From a virus, in the IMG/VR virus record IMGVR_UViG_3300037204_000013, positions 1 to 23,975 of that record: DNA of 23,975 nt; one strand, given 5' to 3'. Under the pieces are notes generated by a model. It saw nothing but the letters and a program-made list of their open reading frames with translations, made no database searches and had not been told where the DNA came from. Both the position numbers and the translations under genes were made by a program. Shown here piece after piece: positions 1-7,868 of this stretch (within the stretch, counting starts at the first letter, position 1; the number at the start of each line of letters is the position of its first letter).

Positions 1-2
1 TG

Positions 3-194
3 GAGCACGGCGACGAGGACCGCATCCGTGAGATTCGCGGCGAGGCGATGCGTTCGATAGGCGAGCGGCTCGGCATGGAGTTCGACGCCGAGGGGCATGT
101 CGTGGAGGATGGCGATGACGCCGACTGGCTCCGCAGCCGCCAAGGCGCACGTCCTTCCGGTGCCCAAACCCGAGCGCCCCCCAAGCCCCGTTGA
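3..194 (+). CDS. C-terminal fragment of an unknown protein
   Basis: An open frame enters from the left edge and stops with TGA at 192-194; its start lies outside the window. The visible 63 residues begin with a charged, probably helical stretch (DEDRIREIRGEAMRSIGERL), followed by an acidic stretch and a Pro/Arg-rich tail. I recognise no family. It reads in the same direction as the packaging genes downstream. A small DNA-binding or packaging-related protein would fit, but that is a guess from position. The other forward frames are interrupted by stops within the first 60 bases. Confidence 0.5.
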   Translation, partial: EHGDEDRIREIRGEAMRSIGERLGMEFDAEGHVVEDGDDADWLRSRQGARPSGAQTRAPPKPR

Positions 195-313
195 CGTGCG
201 TGCTACATTCCCGTTTGGGCCGGAGCCATCATCGACCAAGGGACGCACGACACGGGTCGGGGACACTGCCTAACCCGGCCTGTCACCGGGGACGTATACA
301 CTGCTCCGCATCG

Positions 314-520
314 ATGAAAGCGCGTGAGCATCCCGAAGCATTGGTGGGGGTCCACATGAAGTTGCCGTCTGGGCTCGTCAGCCGGGTGGATACTGCTCGC
401 GGGGATGTTTCTCGGACGCGTTGGGTACAGCGGGCGTTGGAAGCCCGACTCGCCGAGCAAGAGAAGGCCCGTGGAGAAGGCCATGTCGCGGGCGATCTTT
501 CTCGGGGAATGCGCCGATGA
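314..520 (+). CDS. Ribbon-helix-helix (Arc/CopG-like) DNA-binding protein
   Basis: Residues 11-18 (VGVHMKLP) look like the beta strand of a ribbon-helix-helix domain. Residues 19-30 fit helix A, and residues 31-46 (DVSRTRWVQRALEARL) match the usual second-helix pattern with a Ser-Arg turn. The family dimerises and inserts its strand pair into the DNA major groove. I chose the ATG at 314 because the later ATG at 356 would cut into the predicted strand; the frame also extends upstream to 191, but that part is Arg/His-rich and unlike a protein. The ribosome site is weak. The stop overlaps the next start (ATGA at 517-520). It lies two genes before the large terminase, so it could be a regulator or part of the packaging-recognition machinery. 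Confidence 0.7.
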   Translation: MKAREHPEALVGVHMKLPSGLVSRVDTARGDVSRTRWVQRALEARLAEQEKARGEGHVAGDLSRGMRR

Positions 521-687
521 CCCCGAGCGCTCCCCCTTCGATAGCAAGGGTGGAGTGCGACGGCACCATGACATGTGCGTGTGCGTCGTGTGAGTGTGAG
601 CGGGAGTTCCGGAAGGCCGTCGGGGTCCGCGACCCGAGACGGGCAAGTGCTCTCGTGCCGCGTCCGCCACGGCTGGGCACGACTTGA
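517..687 (+). CDS. Small cysteine-cluster protein, unknown function
   Basis: This is a 56-residue frame starting at an ATG that overlaps the stop of the ribbon-helix-helix gene and ending in a TGA that overlaps the TTG start of the next gene. Five cysteines fall within 14 residues (14, 20, 22, 25, 27), as in a tiny metal-binding knuckle. The rest is Arg/Pro-rich. I do not recognise a family, and short GC-rich frames can arise by chance. The main support is the exact stop/start overlap on both sides plus the Cys cluster. Confidence 0.4.
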   Translation: MTPSAPPSIARVECDGTMTCACASCECEREFRKAVGVRDPRRASALVPRPPRLGTT

Positions 688-893
688 GCGACTACGAGCT
701 TCAGTGGGTGGGCGAACCCCGCACGCAGGACCAGAAGGGCTGTGCGCGCTGCGGCGCAGATAAGCATCTTCAACTGACCTATCTTCCGTTCACGCATCAC
801 ATCGATGTGGGGGACGGCTTCATCGCGACTCATTGGGCGCCCTGTCCGACAAACGGCGAGCCGATCCTGCTTTGCCAGGGCCCCACGCCGTAG
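684..893 (+). CDS. Small zinc-ribbon-like protein
   Basis: A 69-residue protein starting at TTG (684), whose last bases overlap the upstream stop (TTGA). It has a clean CARC pair (Cys20, Cys23) followed by Cys54 and Cys64, and histidines at 38-39, so it resembles a small zinc ribbon. Similar little Cys-pair proteins are common next to terminase genes in phages of high-GC Gram-positive hosts. Its role is unknown; DNA or RNA binding would be the default guess. There is no clear ribosome site, so translation may depend on coupling to the gene before. A 24-base gap with a strong ribosome site follows before the terminase. Confidence 0.6.
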   Translation: MSDYELQWVGEPRTQDQKGCARCGADKHLQLTYLPFTHHIDVGDGFIATHWAPCPTNGEPILLCQGPTP

Positions 894-917
894 CTCGCGT
901 GTAGAAAGGAGGCGCCT

Positions 918-2576
918 GTGGAGGCGCTCAACCTCGATGTAGCACCCGACCCGCACGCGCTCGCTGCTGACCTGATGGACCCTCCCGGCGGGGGTGTAGA
1001 GCGCTTCTACGACGACCCGGTGGGGTTCGTGAGGGAGTGCATCCGATGGGATGAGGGTCAAGGCCCCACTCCCTACCAGGAAGACGTGATGCAGAGCCTA
1101 TTGGAGAGTAGGCGTCTCGCCGTCCGGGGCGCACACGGGCTGGGCAAGACTGCCATGAATTCTTGGCTGATTTTGTGGTATGCCCTGACGCGCGACGCAC
1201 GCGGCGAAGGGTGGAAAATCGTCACCACCGCGTCGTCGTGGGTGCAGGTCGAAACATACCTTTGGGGCACCGAGATGCGTGAATGGGTGCCTCGCCTGCG
1301 TTGGGCCGAGATAGGCCGCTCTCCCTTCACGGCCGCCGAACTGATGCGCAACAAGCTGCGTCTCAACCATGGTGAAGCGGTGGGGATGGCGTGTGAGGAC
1401 CCGGCCAAAATCGAGGGTGCCCATTCCCCCAATTTGTTGTTCGTCTACGATGAGAGTAAGACGATCCCCGACCGTACCTTCGACGCGACGGAGGGCGCGT
1501 TCTCGGCCGCGGGGGAGCATACGGGGCAGCGTGCTTATGCCATCGCCACGAGCACCCCGGGCGAGCCGATGGGCCGCTTCTATGACATGCACATGGGGCT
1601 CCCCGGGCTGGAGGACTGGGCTAAGCGGCATGTGACGGTCGATGAGATGATCGCCTGCCATCGCCTGGACCCCGAGTGGGTCGAGCAGAAGCGTGTGTAC
1701 TACGGCGAGGACAGCGCCTGGTTCCAGAACCGTGTTCTAGGCGAATTCTCAAGCGGCGAGGCTGACGGGCTCATCCGACTGTCATGGGTCGAAGCGGCTA
1801 TGGACCGCTGGCCCGACTGGGCATCCGAGGGTGTCACCCCTCCCGCGAAGATGGGTCGTCACTGGTACATGGTTCGTCGTGGCTCCCCGCCCGACCCAGA
1901 ACGTATGTATGCGATCCGGCTGGACCATGACGAGACGCTTCGCAAGCAGCTCAGTTGCCTGGGCGTCGATGTGGCGGTCACGGGAGGCGACCGCACGGTC
2001 ATCGCTATGCGCTACGGCAACGCGATCGGAGAGATTCGCCGGGTGCCACGTGGCGAACTGCCGCAGACAACGGGGCATATCGCGACAGCCCTCCAGGGCA
2101 CCGAAGGGCACCCCCCAGCCATCGTTGACTCAATAGGCGTCGGCGAGGGCGTCCCGGCCTACCTACGCGGCATGGGGTTCCCGTCCATAGCGTTCAAGTC
2201 GTCATTCAAGACGAACCTCCGTGACGAGCGCAAAGAAGTCGAGTTTGAGCGCCAACGCGACGCCGCCTATTGGCACATGAGGGATCTACTCGACCCGTCC
2301 CTCGGCCATAACATCGCGCTCCCACCTGATGAGGAACTGCGGGCAGACCTCGTAGCAGCCCGCTGGGAATTTGCCAACAACGGCAAGGTCAAGGTCGAAG
2401 GCAAGCCCCAGATCCGGGCACGCCTTGGCCGCTCCCCCGACGTCGGTGATGCCGTGGTCATGGCATTCTGGCTAGGGGCTCAGATCATGCCCTCAGCCCC
2501 GAAGATCCTGCGTCGTACCTCGCGGTGGGCGCCGATGCGTGAGCAGGCGAGCGCTGGCGGAGGCACCTTCGGCTAA
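918..2576 (+). CDS. terL: Terminase large subunit (packaging ATPase-nuclease)
   Basis: This is the motor that pumps DNA into the procapsid and cuts the concatemer, docking on the portal. At 552 residues it has normal family length. The ATPase half shows a Walker A loop GAHGLGKT (71-78), a Walker B strand LLFVYDE (173-179, catalytic Glu179) and a coupling motif around TSTPG (211-215). The RNase H-like nuclease half shows three acidic positions: Asp351 in GVDVA, Asp404 in AIVDS, and Asp508/Asp511 in PDVGDAV. The GTG start at 918 is preceded by AAAGGAGG with 5-base spacing. All catalytic residues appear present. No separate small subunit is obvious in the window. Confidence 0.96.
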   Translation: MEALNLDVAPDPHALAADLMDPPGGGVERFYDDPVGFVRECIRWDEGQGPTPYQEDVMQSLLESRRLAVRGAHGLGKTAMNSWLILWYALTRDARGEGWKIVTTASSWVQVETYLWGTEMREWVPRLRWAEIGRSPFTAAELMRNKLRLNHGEAVGMACEDPAKIEGAHSPNLLFVYDESKTIPDRTFDATEGAFSAAGEHTGQRAYAIATSTPGEPMGRFYDMHMGLPGLEDWAKRHVTVDEMIACHRLDPEWVEQKRVYYGEDSAWFQNRVLGEFSSGEADGLIRLSWVEAAMDRWPDWASEGVTPPAKMGRHWYMVRRGSPPDPERMYAIRLDHDETLRKQLSCLGVDVAVTGGDRTVIAMRYGNAIGEIRRVPRGELPQTTGHIATALQGTEGHPPAIVDSIGVGEGVPAYLRGMGFPSIAFKSSFKTNLRDERKEVEFERQRDAAYWHMRDLLDPSLGHNIALPPDEELRADLVAARWEFANNGKVKVEGKPQIRARLGRSPDVGDAVVMAFWLGAQIMPSAPKILRRTSRWAPMREQASAGGGTFG

Positions 2577-2600
2577 CCCGATCCTTGAAAGGAACCGTCA

Positions 2601-2861
2601 ATGGCACAGCCCGAGCAGCAGGCACAGCCGCAGATGCCGCCAGACTTCGCCCCCGAAAAGCGTGTTCTCGGTAGCCCGCTCCGCAAGGAAGTACAGAAGG
2701 GGCCACAGGGAGGCACGATCCTCGTCCTCCACAATGTTGTGAGAGGCGAGATGATCCTTGTCCCGTTCGCTGATGACGAGGAGGCGGACCGAATCAGCAA
2801 GGAACTGAAACCTGCCCGTGTCGCGTTGCCTTCTAACGGTGCGGGGCTCGTCATTCCCTGA
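2601..2861 (+). CDS. Hypothetical protein between terminase and portal
   Basis: An 86-residue protein with a GAAAGGA ribosome site before the ATG at 2601. Its stop shares one base with the portal start (TGATG at 2859-2863), so the two are probably translationally coupled. The first 20 residues are rich in Gln and Pro and probably disordered. Residues 36-60 look like two or three beta strands (GGTILVLHNVVRGEMILVPF), followed by a short helix. I recognise no family. Position suggests a small head-related protein. Confidence 0.75.
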   Translation: MAQPEQQAQPQMPPDFAPEKRVLGSPLRKEVQKGPQGGTILVLHNVVRGEMILVPFADDEEADRISKELKPARVALPSNGAGLVIP

Positions 2862-5272
2862 TGGCGACAGTCACCCGTAACGGGAACGGCCGGCATCAGG
2901 ATGTGATCCTCCCGGCAATGGTCCGCAGCGTAGACCGTGCCGCCCGAGCCGAAAACAAAGCGGCTCGGATGGGGCAGCGCAGCCGCCGTGCCGCCCCGTT
3001 GCGTGTAGGTCCCTCCAACCGGCAGGTAGTCACAGACGACCTGTATGGCGAGAGCGGCACGAGCGGCCTGAAGCAGTACGGCGGGTTCGTCCTTGAGGAG
3101 TGGCTCCAGAAGCTCCGGGGAAGATATGGCGCGTGGGCTTACCGCGAAATGATGGACAACAGTCCGATCGCGGCAGGCATCATTTTCGCGATCAAGATGC
3201 TCGCCCGCCAGGTCGAATGGACCATCGAAGACGATGTGGAGATGAGCGGCCTACCGTGCGGCTTCATTGAATCCTGCCAGCACGATATGAGTCACACCTG
3301 GGGGGACTTCGTCAGTGAAGTTCTCTCCATGATCGGGTACGGCTATGCGCCGCATGAGACGGTGCTGAAGCGCAGGGAAGGCCCCAATCCCCTCCCGAGC
3401 TTCGCTGAAGCGACGGACGAGCAGAACGTCAGTGCCACCACCGAAGACGTAGACGAACCGCCGTCCTCGAAATACAACGATGGCCTCATCGGCTGGCGCA
3501 GGCTCCCCGTCCGTAAACAGGAAACGATCTTCCGGTGGATCTTCACCGGCTACTCCGGTATACGCGGTGTCGAACAGATCGACTGGCATGGTGGGAAGCA
3601 CAAAATCCCGATCGAGAAGATGCTGCTATTCAGGACCGAAACGACGGGCAACAACCCTGAAGGTCGTAGTCTATTGCGGTCTGCGTGGACCTCATATTTC
3701 GCCTTGCAGAACATTCAGGCGATCGAGGCGATCGGGATCGAGCGTGACCTCGCTGGGTATCCCGTCTTGACACCCCCTGAAGGTGTGGATCTGAACGCGC
3801 CGGGTAACGAAGAGATCTATGAGGTCGCGAAGGAACTCGTGACGGGTATCCGCCGTGACGAGGACGAGGGCGCCGTCCTCCCGTCTGCCGGCTGGGTGCT
3901 GGAGTTGATGTCGAGCGGCGGCTCAAGGCAGATCGACACGAACGAAATCATCCGTCGCTACGAGCAAAGGATGACCGTGAGCCTCCTCGCGGACTTCCTG
4001 ATTCTGGGGCAGGACGGGATGGGTTCGTTTGCGATGGTGGACATCAAGAGCGAGCTGTTCGGCGTCGCCGTGGATGTGATCCTCGACATGGTGTGCGAGG
4101 TGTTCAACCGGTACGCCATCCCCCGCCTGCTTGCGTTGAACAACTTGAAGCCCGAGAAGCAGCCCCGCCTCTGGCACAGCTCGGCGGGCAGGATGGATCT
4201 TCGGACCGTCGGGGAATTCCTCACAAACCTGAGCTTGGCTGGTGCGCCGATCCCATGGACAGAGCCATTGATGGAGCATTTGTTCAGGGGCGGTGCGCTC
4301 CCGAAGCCCGAATTCGACGTGAAGCCGATCGTCCCGCCGATGCCGAACGAAGCGGCGCATGACACGCAGTGGAGGCCATCATGGGGGTCGGAGAACACCC
4401 CCGCGAAACTCCCGCCCTCCGGCAAAGAACACGAGCGGGTAGCGAAGGCCCAAGGCCCCGAAGCGAAGACACTCCCCGAGGGCACCGCGCTGCACGTCGC
4501 GCCAGTCCTCGCACAGCGTGCACAAACCCTCTCCACCCAGCTTGAGCGCGAGATCGTAGGTGCCCTCACCCAGCTCGGCTCCGAAGCAGCGAGATCTTAT
4601 GCAGCCGCTCGCGGTGAAGGCGATACCCCCCGCCAAGTCGAGCGTCTGGTCGGGAAAGTCATGGCGCAGGCTGGCGTCTCAAGCTGGGTACGCGACAGGC
4701 TCACCCCGCTGCTGCGCAACCATGCCCAGCGGGTCGCAGGCGAAGTCAGCCGCGTCTTGGCGCAGCAGACCGGCAGGGCAGTGAGTATTGGTCCTGCTGA
4801 GATCGCTCGTATCCAGGCCAGCGCGGGCAGCCACCTGAAAATCCGTGACATCGAGCCACAAGTCCGGGAAGCCGTGCACCGCGTGATCGTGGACGGCCTA
4901 CGAACTGGCGAGAGCCCGGTCGTGACCGCTGAACGTATCCGGGAGGCTGTTCCCGAGGGCCGCTTCGTGCATGCTGGGGTTGCTTGGCGTGCGCAGTTGA
5001 TAGGCCGGGACCAGACTTCCCGGATGATGCGCGAGGGAAGCCTTGCTGCCTATGCCGCGATGCCCGACGTGAAACATGTCGAATCCGTCGAGGGCGTTCA
5101 CGGCGCTCCCTCGACGGACCCCGTATGCGTCGGTCGCTCAGGAGAAGTGGTGGCGCTCGCGACCGCCCGCCTGGAGGCCCGCTCAGCGCACCCCTTGTGC
5201 AGCCTGGGTTTTAATCCTATCGTGGGTGGTCCCGCGCCAGCGCACGCTGAGCCCCAGCTGCTCGCCGCGTGA
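2861..5272 (+). CDS. Portal protein fused to a MuF-like head morphogenesis domain
   Basis: The 803-residue product has two parts. Residues about 60-480 are portal-like: a helical N-terminal clamp region with MMDNSPIAAGIIFAIKM (97-113), the segment TETTGNNPEGRSLLRSAW (259-276), and the stem/crown region around IIRRYEQRMTVSLLADFLIL (363-382). This resembles the DUF935/Mu gp29-type portal class. After a Pro-rich linker (490-550) comes a long helical region and a C-terminal block with GRDQTSRMM (715-723), Val-x-Cys756 and HPLC780, the layout of Mu F-like (SPP1 gp7-like) minor head proteins. Portals form the dodecameric DNA vertex; MuF proteins aid assembly or DNA ejection. Usual portals are 400-550 residues, so the extra 300 are well explained by fusion. 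The frame is unbroken. The stop overlaps the next start (GTGA). Confidence 0.88.
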   Translation: MATVTRNGNGRHQDVILPAMVRSVDRAARAENKAARMGQRSRRAAPLRVGPSNRQVVTDDLYGESGTSGLKQYGGFVLEEWLQKLRGRYGAWAYREMMDNSPIAAGIIFAIKMLARQVEWTIEDDVEMSGLPCGFIESCQHDMSHTWGDFVSEVLSMIGYGYAPHETVLKRREGPNPLPSFAEATDEQNVSATTEDVDEPPSSKYNDGLIGWRRLPVRKQETIFRWIFTGYSGIRGVEQIDWHGGKHKIPIEKMLLFRTETTGNNPEGRSLLRSAWTSYFALQNIQAIEAIGIERDLAGYPVLTPPEGVDLNAPGNEEIYEVAKELVTGIRRDEDEGAVLPSAGWVLELMSSGGSRQIDTNEIIRRYEQRMTVSLLADFLILGQDGMGSFAMVDIKSELFGVAVDVILDMVCEVFNRYAIPRLLALNNLKPEKQPRLWHSSAGRMDLRTVGEFLTNLSLAGAPIPWTEPLMEHLFRGGALPKPEFDVKPIVPPMPNEAAHDTQWRPSWGSENTPAKLPPSGKEHERVAKAQGPEAKTLPEGTALHVAPVLAQRAQTLSTQLEREIVGALTQLGSEAARSYAAARGEGDTPRQVERLVGKVMAQAGVSSWVRDRLTPLLRNHAQRVAGEVSRVLAQQTGRAVSIGPAEIARIQASAGSHLKIRDIEPQVREAVHRVIVDGLRTGESPVVTAERIREAVPEGRFVHAGVAWRAQLIGRDQTSRMMREGSLAAYAAMPDVKHVESVEGVHGAPSTDPVCVGRSGEVVALATARLEARSAHPLCSLGFNPIVGGPAPAHAEPQLLAA

Positions 5273-6369
5273 AGGTCCTCGCCTTCCCTGCCGACGACTC
5301 AGCATGCGGCGCCTACCGGATCATCTACCCCGCCCAAGCCTCCGGGGTCGATGTACGCGTAGAAGCGCCTCTGTGGCCCCGTGGAGGCCTCCTGGGGGAA
5401 CGTGCCGTACAGATCGACCCCGAGGACACGGATGTGGTCGTCTGCCACAGGCCGAGCTACCCGGCCCTAGTGGACGAGCTGGAACGCCTCCAGGCAGACG
5501 GGCATGCCCTGGTGGTGGACGTAGACGATGATCTCTCCCGCCCTCACCCTGAGCATGCCTGGGCGCGCGGGGAGCGCGGCGCCACCGCTGCCGTCTGCCA
5601 GAAACGCGCCTGCGACCTCGCGGATCTCGTGACCGTGAGCACTCCTGCGCTCGCTGAGCGTTATGGCGCTCATGGGCGTGTGGTGGTCCTCCCGAACCGT
5701 GTCCCGGAGAGGCTGCTCCCCATGCCGCGTGAGAGCGACGGTAGGACCCTCGGCTGGGGCGGCCTGGCATCGGGGCACCCTGGGGACCTCCAAGCCGCTC
5801 ACGGGGGTGCTGGGAGGGCTCTCGCGGGCAGCGGATGGCGGTTCCTCGTCATAGGGCCAGCAGAAGGGGTACGGATAGGCCTCGGGCTCACGCAGGCTGT
5901 GGACGCCACGGGAGGCCTATCCCTGGAGGGCTACCACGAAGCGCTCGGGTCGCTCGATGTCGGGATCGCCCCGTTGAACCCGAGCCCCTTCAACCGCGCC
6001 AAGTCCGGACTGAAGTGCCTGGAGTACGCGGCGAGAGGCGTCCCCTATGTGGCGTCGCCGAGCCCGGAGTACACACTGCTCGCCGGGGAAGGCGTCGGCC
6101 TGCTCGCCACGGACGCTCTCCAATGGCGCCGGCACCTGACGGACCTGATGCAGGACGAGACTCTCCGTGAGCATCATCGTGAACACGGTCGAGCCGTGAT
6201 AGCCGAGAAGCACACCTATGAGCGGCACGGGCATTTGTGGCCGGAGGCTTGGGAGAGCGCGATGCGTAACCGCGATCAGCGAAGGAGCGGCATGTGTTCG
6301 GAGCGTCCAGTTTCGCGGAAGCGTTCTTTGGTGGGGCCTGGCAGCGTGCGAAGGGAGGCAGCGCCTTGA
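5269..6369 (+). CDS. GT4-like glycosyltransferase
   Basis: A 366-residue protein with a GT-B-type layout. The N-terminal half ends its Rossmann-like part with VVDVDDDL (82-89) and VTVSTPALAERY (121-132). The C-terminal half holds SPFNRAKSGLKCLEYAARG (239-257), a close match to the donor-binding K-S-x2-K-x-LE-Y-A-x-G signature of GT4-like enzymes; Lys245 and Glu252 are the expected phosphate and ribose contacts. The GTG start overlaps the portal stop. The last 30 residues are Arg-rich and overlap the next gene, so they are probably dispensable. Its place among capsid genes suggests it adds sugar to virion proteins, as known for some actinobacteriophages; cell-surface or DNA modification is also possible. 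Donor and acceptor cannot be read from the sequence. Confidence 0.87.
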   Translation: MKVLAFPADDSACGAYRIIYPAQASGVDVRVEAPLWPRGGLLGERAVQIDPEDTDVVVCHRPSYPALVDELERLQADGHALVVDVDDDLSRPHPEHAWARGERGATAAVCQKRACDLADLVTVSTPALAERYGAHGRVVVLPNRVPERLLPMPRESDGRTLGWGGLASGHPGDLQAAHGGAGRALAGSGWRFLVIGPAEGVRIGLGLTQAVDATGGLSLEGYHEALGSLDVGIAPLNPSPFNRAKSGLKCLEYAARGVPYVASPSPEYTLLAGEGVGLLATDALQWRRHLTDLMQDETLREHHREHGRAVIAEKHTYERHGHLWPEAWESAMRNRDQRRSGMCSERPVSRKRSLVGPGSVRREAAP

Positions 6370-6662
6370 GAGTCAAAATCACCGCAGCGAAAGCCGGGAT
6401 CATCTGTCGCGGCCCCTCACGCTGGCTGGTCCGCAACCGCACGAACGGTGCCCCCATTTTCCTCGAAGTCGGCAACTACCCCGAGACAGGGGAACCCGTG
6501 CCCGTAGCCACCGAAGCGACGGGCTATGAAATCCCCAAAGGAACCTCCGTTGGCTCCCCCCTGGAAATCGGGCTTGGTCCCGAAGAGTCCCTGACCGGCA
6601 TCGTCAAGACCGGCGAAGGTGAACAGGAACTCGAACTCCTGCGGGTCAGCCCCCACTTCTAA
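6294..6662 (+). CDS. Small beta-rich virion-associated protein (two possible starts)
   Basis: The reading frame supports 122 residues from GTG at 6294 (ribosome site GAAGGAG at 6281-6287) or 98 residues from TTG at 6366 (ribosome site GGGAGG at 6353-6358, and a TTGA overlap with the glycosyltransferase stop). The first 14 residues, MFGASSFAEAFFGG, resemble the Gly/Phe-rich N-terminus of small phage structural proteins. The body alternates strands and turns (FLEVGN, GYEIPKGTSVGS, LTGIVKTGEGEQELELLRV), like small head or tail decoration proteins with a beta-sandwich fold. No catalytic motif is seen. Starting at 6294 gives an unusually long 76-base overlap with the upstream gene. Confidence 0.7.
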   Translation: MFGASSFAEAFFGGAWQRAKGGSALRVKITAAKAGIICRGPSRWLVRNRTNGAPIFLEVGNYPETGEPVPVATEATGYEIPKGTSVGSPLEIGLGPEESLTGIVKTGEGEQELELLRVSPHF

Positions 6663-6666
6663 GCCC

Positions 6667-7158
6667 GTGCACCCCTCGGTCATGGCGTTCCTCGGGGACG
6701 CGGTGAGCCGCTACGGCCTCTCCTGCCGCTCCATACTTGAGGCGGGCTCGCTGAACGTCAACGGCTCCCCACGCGGCCTGTTCGCAGGCGCCTACCACGG
6801 CATCGACCTACAAGCAGGGAAGGGCGTGGATGAGGTCCTCCCCGCGTCCGAGGCCGGGGCGAAATACCCCGGGCGATTTCAGGTGATCCTCAGCACAGAG
6901 ATGCTGGAGCATGACCCTGAGCCGTGGCTCTCACTCGCCTCCCTCTCCCAATGTGTACCACCGAGGGGGCTGCTGCTGCTCACGGCCCGTGGCTTCGATC
7001 AGCGAGGATCGTTTCCTGTTCACGGCTACCCCTTGGACTGCTGGCGTTTCTCGTGTGACGGCATGCGAGAGCTTCTAAAGCGCACGGGCTGGGAGCCCCA
7101 AAGCGTCCTGCCTGACCCCGATTGCCCCGGCGTGTTCGCTGTCGCCACGCGCCCCTAA
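6667..7158 (+). CDS. Class I SAM-dependent methyltransferase
   Basis: A 163-residue protein with the class I methyltransferase core. Motif I is SILEAGSLNVNGS (22-34), the acidic end of strand 2 is YHGIDLQAG (43-51), and the motif IV region is STEMLEHDPEPW (76-87), followed by GLLLLTARG (101-109) and a C-terminal GVFAVATRP. I chose GTG at 6667 because the family typically begins MHP-x-VMAF, and the frame upstream (from 6619) overlaps the previous gene in a different frame. There is no clear ribosome site, so coupling to the gene ending at 6662 is likely. Phage enzymes of this subgroup often sit beside glycosyltransferases; the substrate, such as a sugar, protein or small molecule, is not known. 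Confidence 0.87.
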   Translation: MHPSVMAFLGDAVSRYGLSCRSILEAGSLNVNGSPRGLFAGAYHGIDLQAGKGVDEVLPASEAGAKYPGRFQVILSTEMLEHDPEPWLSLASLSQCVPPRGLLLLTARGFDQRGSFPVHGYPLDCWRFSCDGMRELLKRTGWEPQSVLPDPDCPGVFAVATRP

Positions 7159-7181
7159 TCACCCAAGCAAAGGAGGACGCG

Positions 7182-7856
7182 GTGCCTACCGAATTCCCCG
7201 GCAACCCCACCATGACCATCGGGTTCCTAACCCAGCTCGCCCAAGCCGTAGAAGCGAACGGCAACGGCAACCCCATAGACAACGCGCTGCTCGGCAACCT
7301 ACGCCAGGCCGGTGCGAACGCCCCAGCCCGCAGCAACCTCCCCACCCTCGGCGGGACCCTGCTGGACGGGGCGTTGAACGGCAGCGAAGTCGCGACCGTC
7401 GTGATGGTGCCCGCCAAACCCGGTGATGTGCTCAAAACCATGTCCCTCGCGATCGGGAAAACGAAAGGGAAAAAAGTAGAAGCGGGCTTCGGCGCGCTCT
7501 ACGCAGGCACGGGTGCTGAACCCGCGCTGCTGGGGCAGAGCAAATCCGCTGCTCTAGGGGAAACCGTCCTCGCGGAAAAACCCCTCGCGTTCACCCTCGA
7601 AACGGCTATCACGGTCACAGAAGCCATGGCGCCCCACGGGTTCCTGTATGCCGCGTTCGCGTTGGAAGCAGAAACGATGCCGACATGTATCGGGGTGGCG
7701 GCCAGCAAAGAAGCACAGGCCTTGGTCGCCGCGTTGACCGCGAACAGCCCGCTGTTCCTCGCAGCGAAAGCCGGGTCTGGGTTGAAAGCGACCGCGAAAT
7801 CCAAGATCGAAGCGCCTGCCGCGGTGGTGCCGGTCCCGATCGTGGTCCTCTCCTAA
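7182..7856 (+). CDS. Putative virion protein, beta-rich
   Basis: A 224-residue protein starting at GTG 7182 after AAAGGAGG (5-base spacing); the frame opens further upstream but the ribosome site decides the start. The N-terminal third is Asn/Gly/Ala-rich (GNGNPIDNALLGNLRQAG). The rest looks like a single beta-sandwich: TMSLAIGK, GALYAGTG, AITVTEAMAPHGFLYAAFAL, then a strand-rich tail. This pattern occurs in small phage appendage proteins of the tail-fibre or head-fibre kind. There is no catalytic motif. Lying just before the protease/scaffold gene, it is probably a head-associated fibre or decoration protein, but this is inference from composition and position. Confidence 0.65.
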   Translation: MPTEFPGNPTMTIGFLTQLAQAVEANGNGNPIDNALLGNLRQAGANAPARSNLPTLGGTLLDGALNGSEVATVVMVPAKPGDVLKTMSLAIGKTKGKKVEAGFGALYAGTGAEPALLGQSKSAALGETVLAEKPLAFTLETAITVTEAMAPHGFLYAAFALEAETMPTCIGVAASKEAQALVAALTANSPLFLAAKAGSGLKATAKSKIEAPAAVVPVPIVVLS

Positions 7857-7868
7857 AAGGGGCGCGAG

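Noticed and set aside
191-300. Possible promoter (TTGACG at 191, TATACA at 295)
   Set aside because: The two boxes are far too distant to pair, and no matching partner occurs at 16-18 bases from either.
191-313. Upstream extension of the ribbon-helix-helix gene
   Set aside because: The added 41 residues are Arg/His/Pro-rich and unlike any N-terminal domain; the ATG at 314 keeps the complete fold.
378-1061. 227-residue reverse-strand reading frame at the start of the window
   Set aside because: It overlaps four forward genes including the terminase start, and its translation looks like random GC-rich sequence (Arg/Pro/His-rich).
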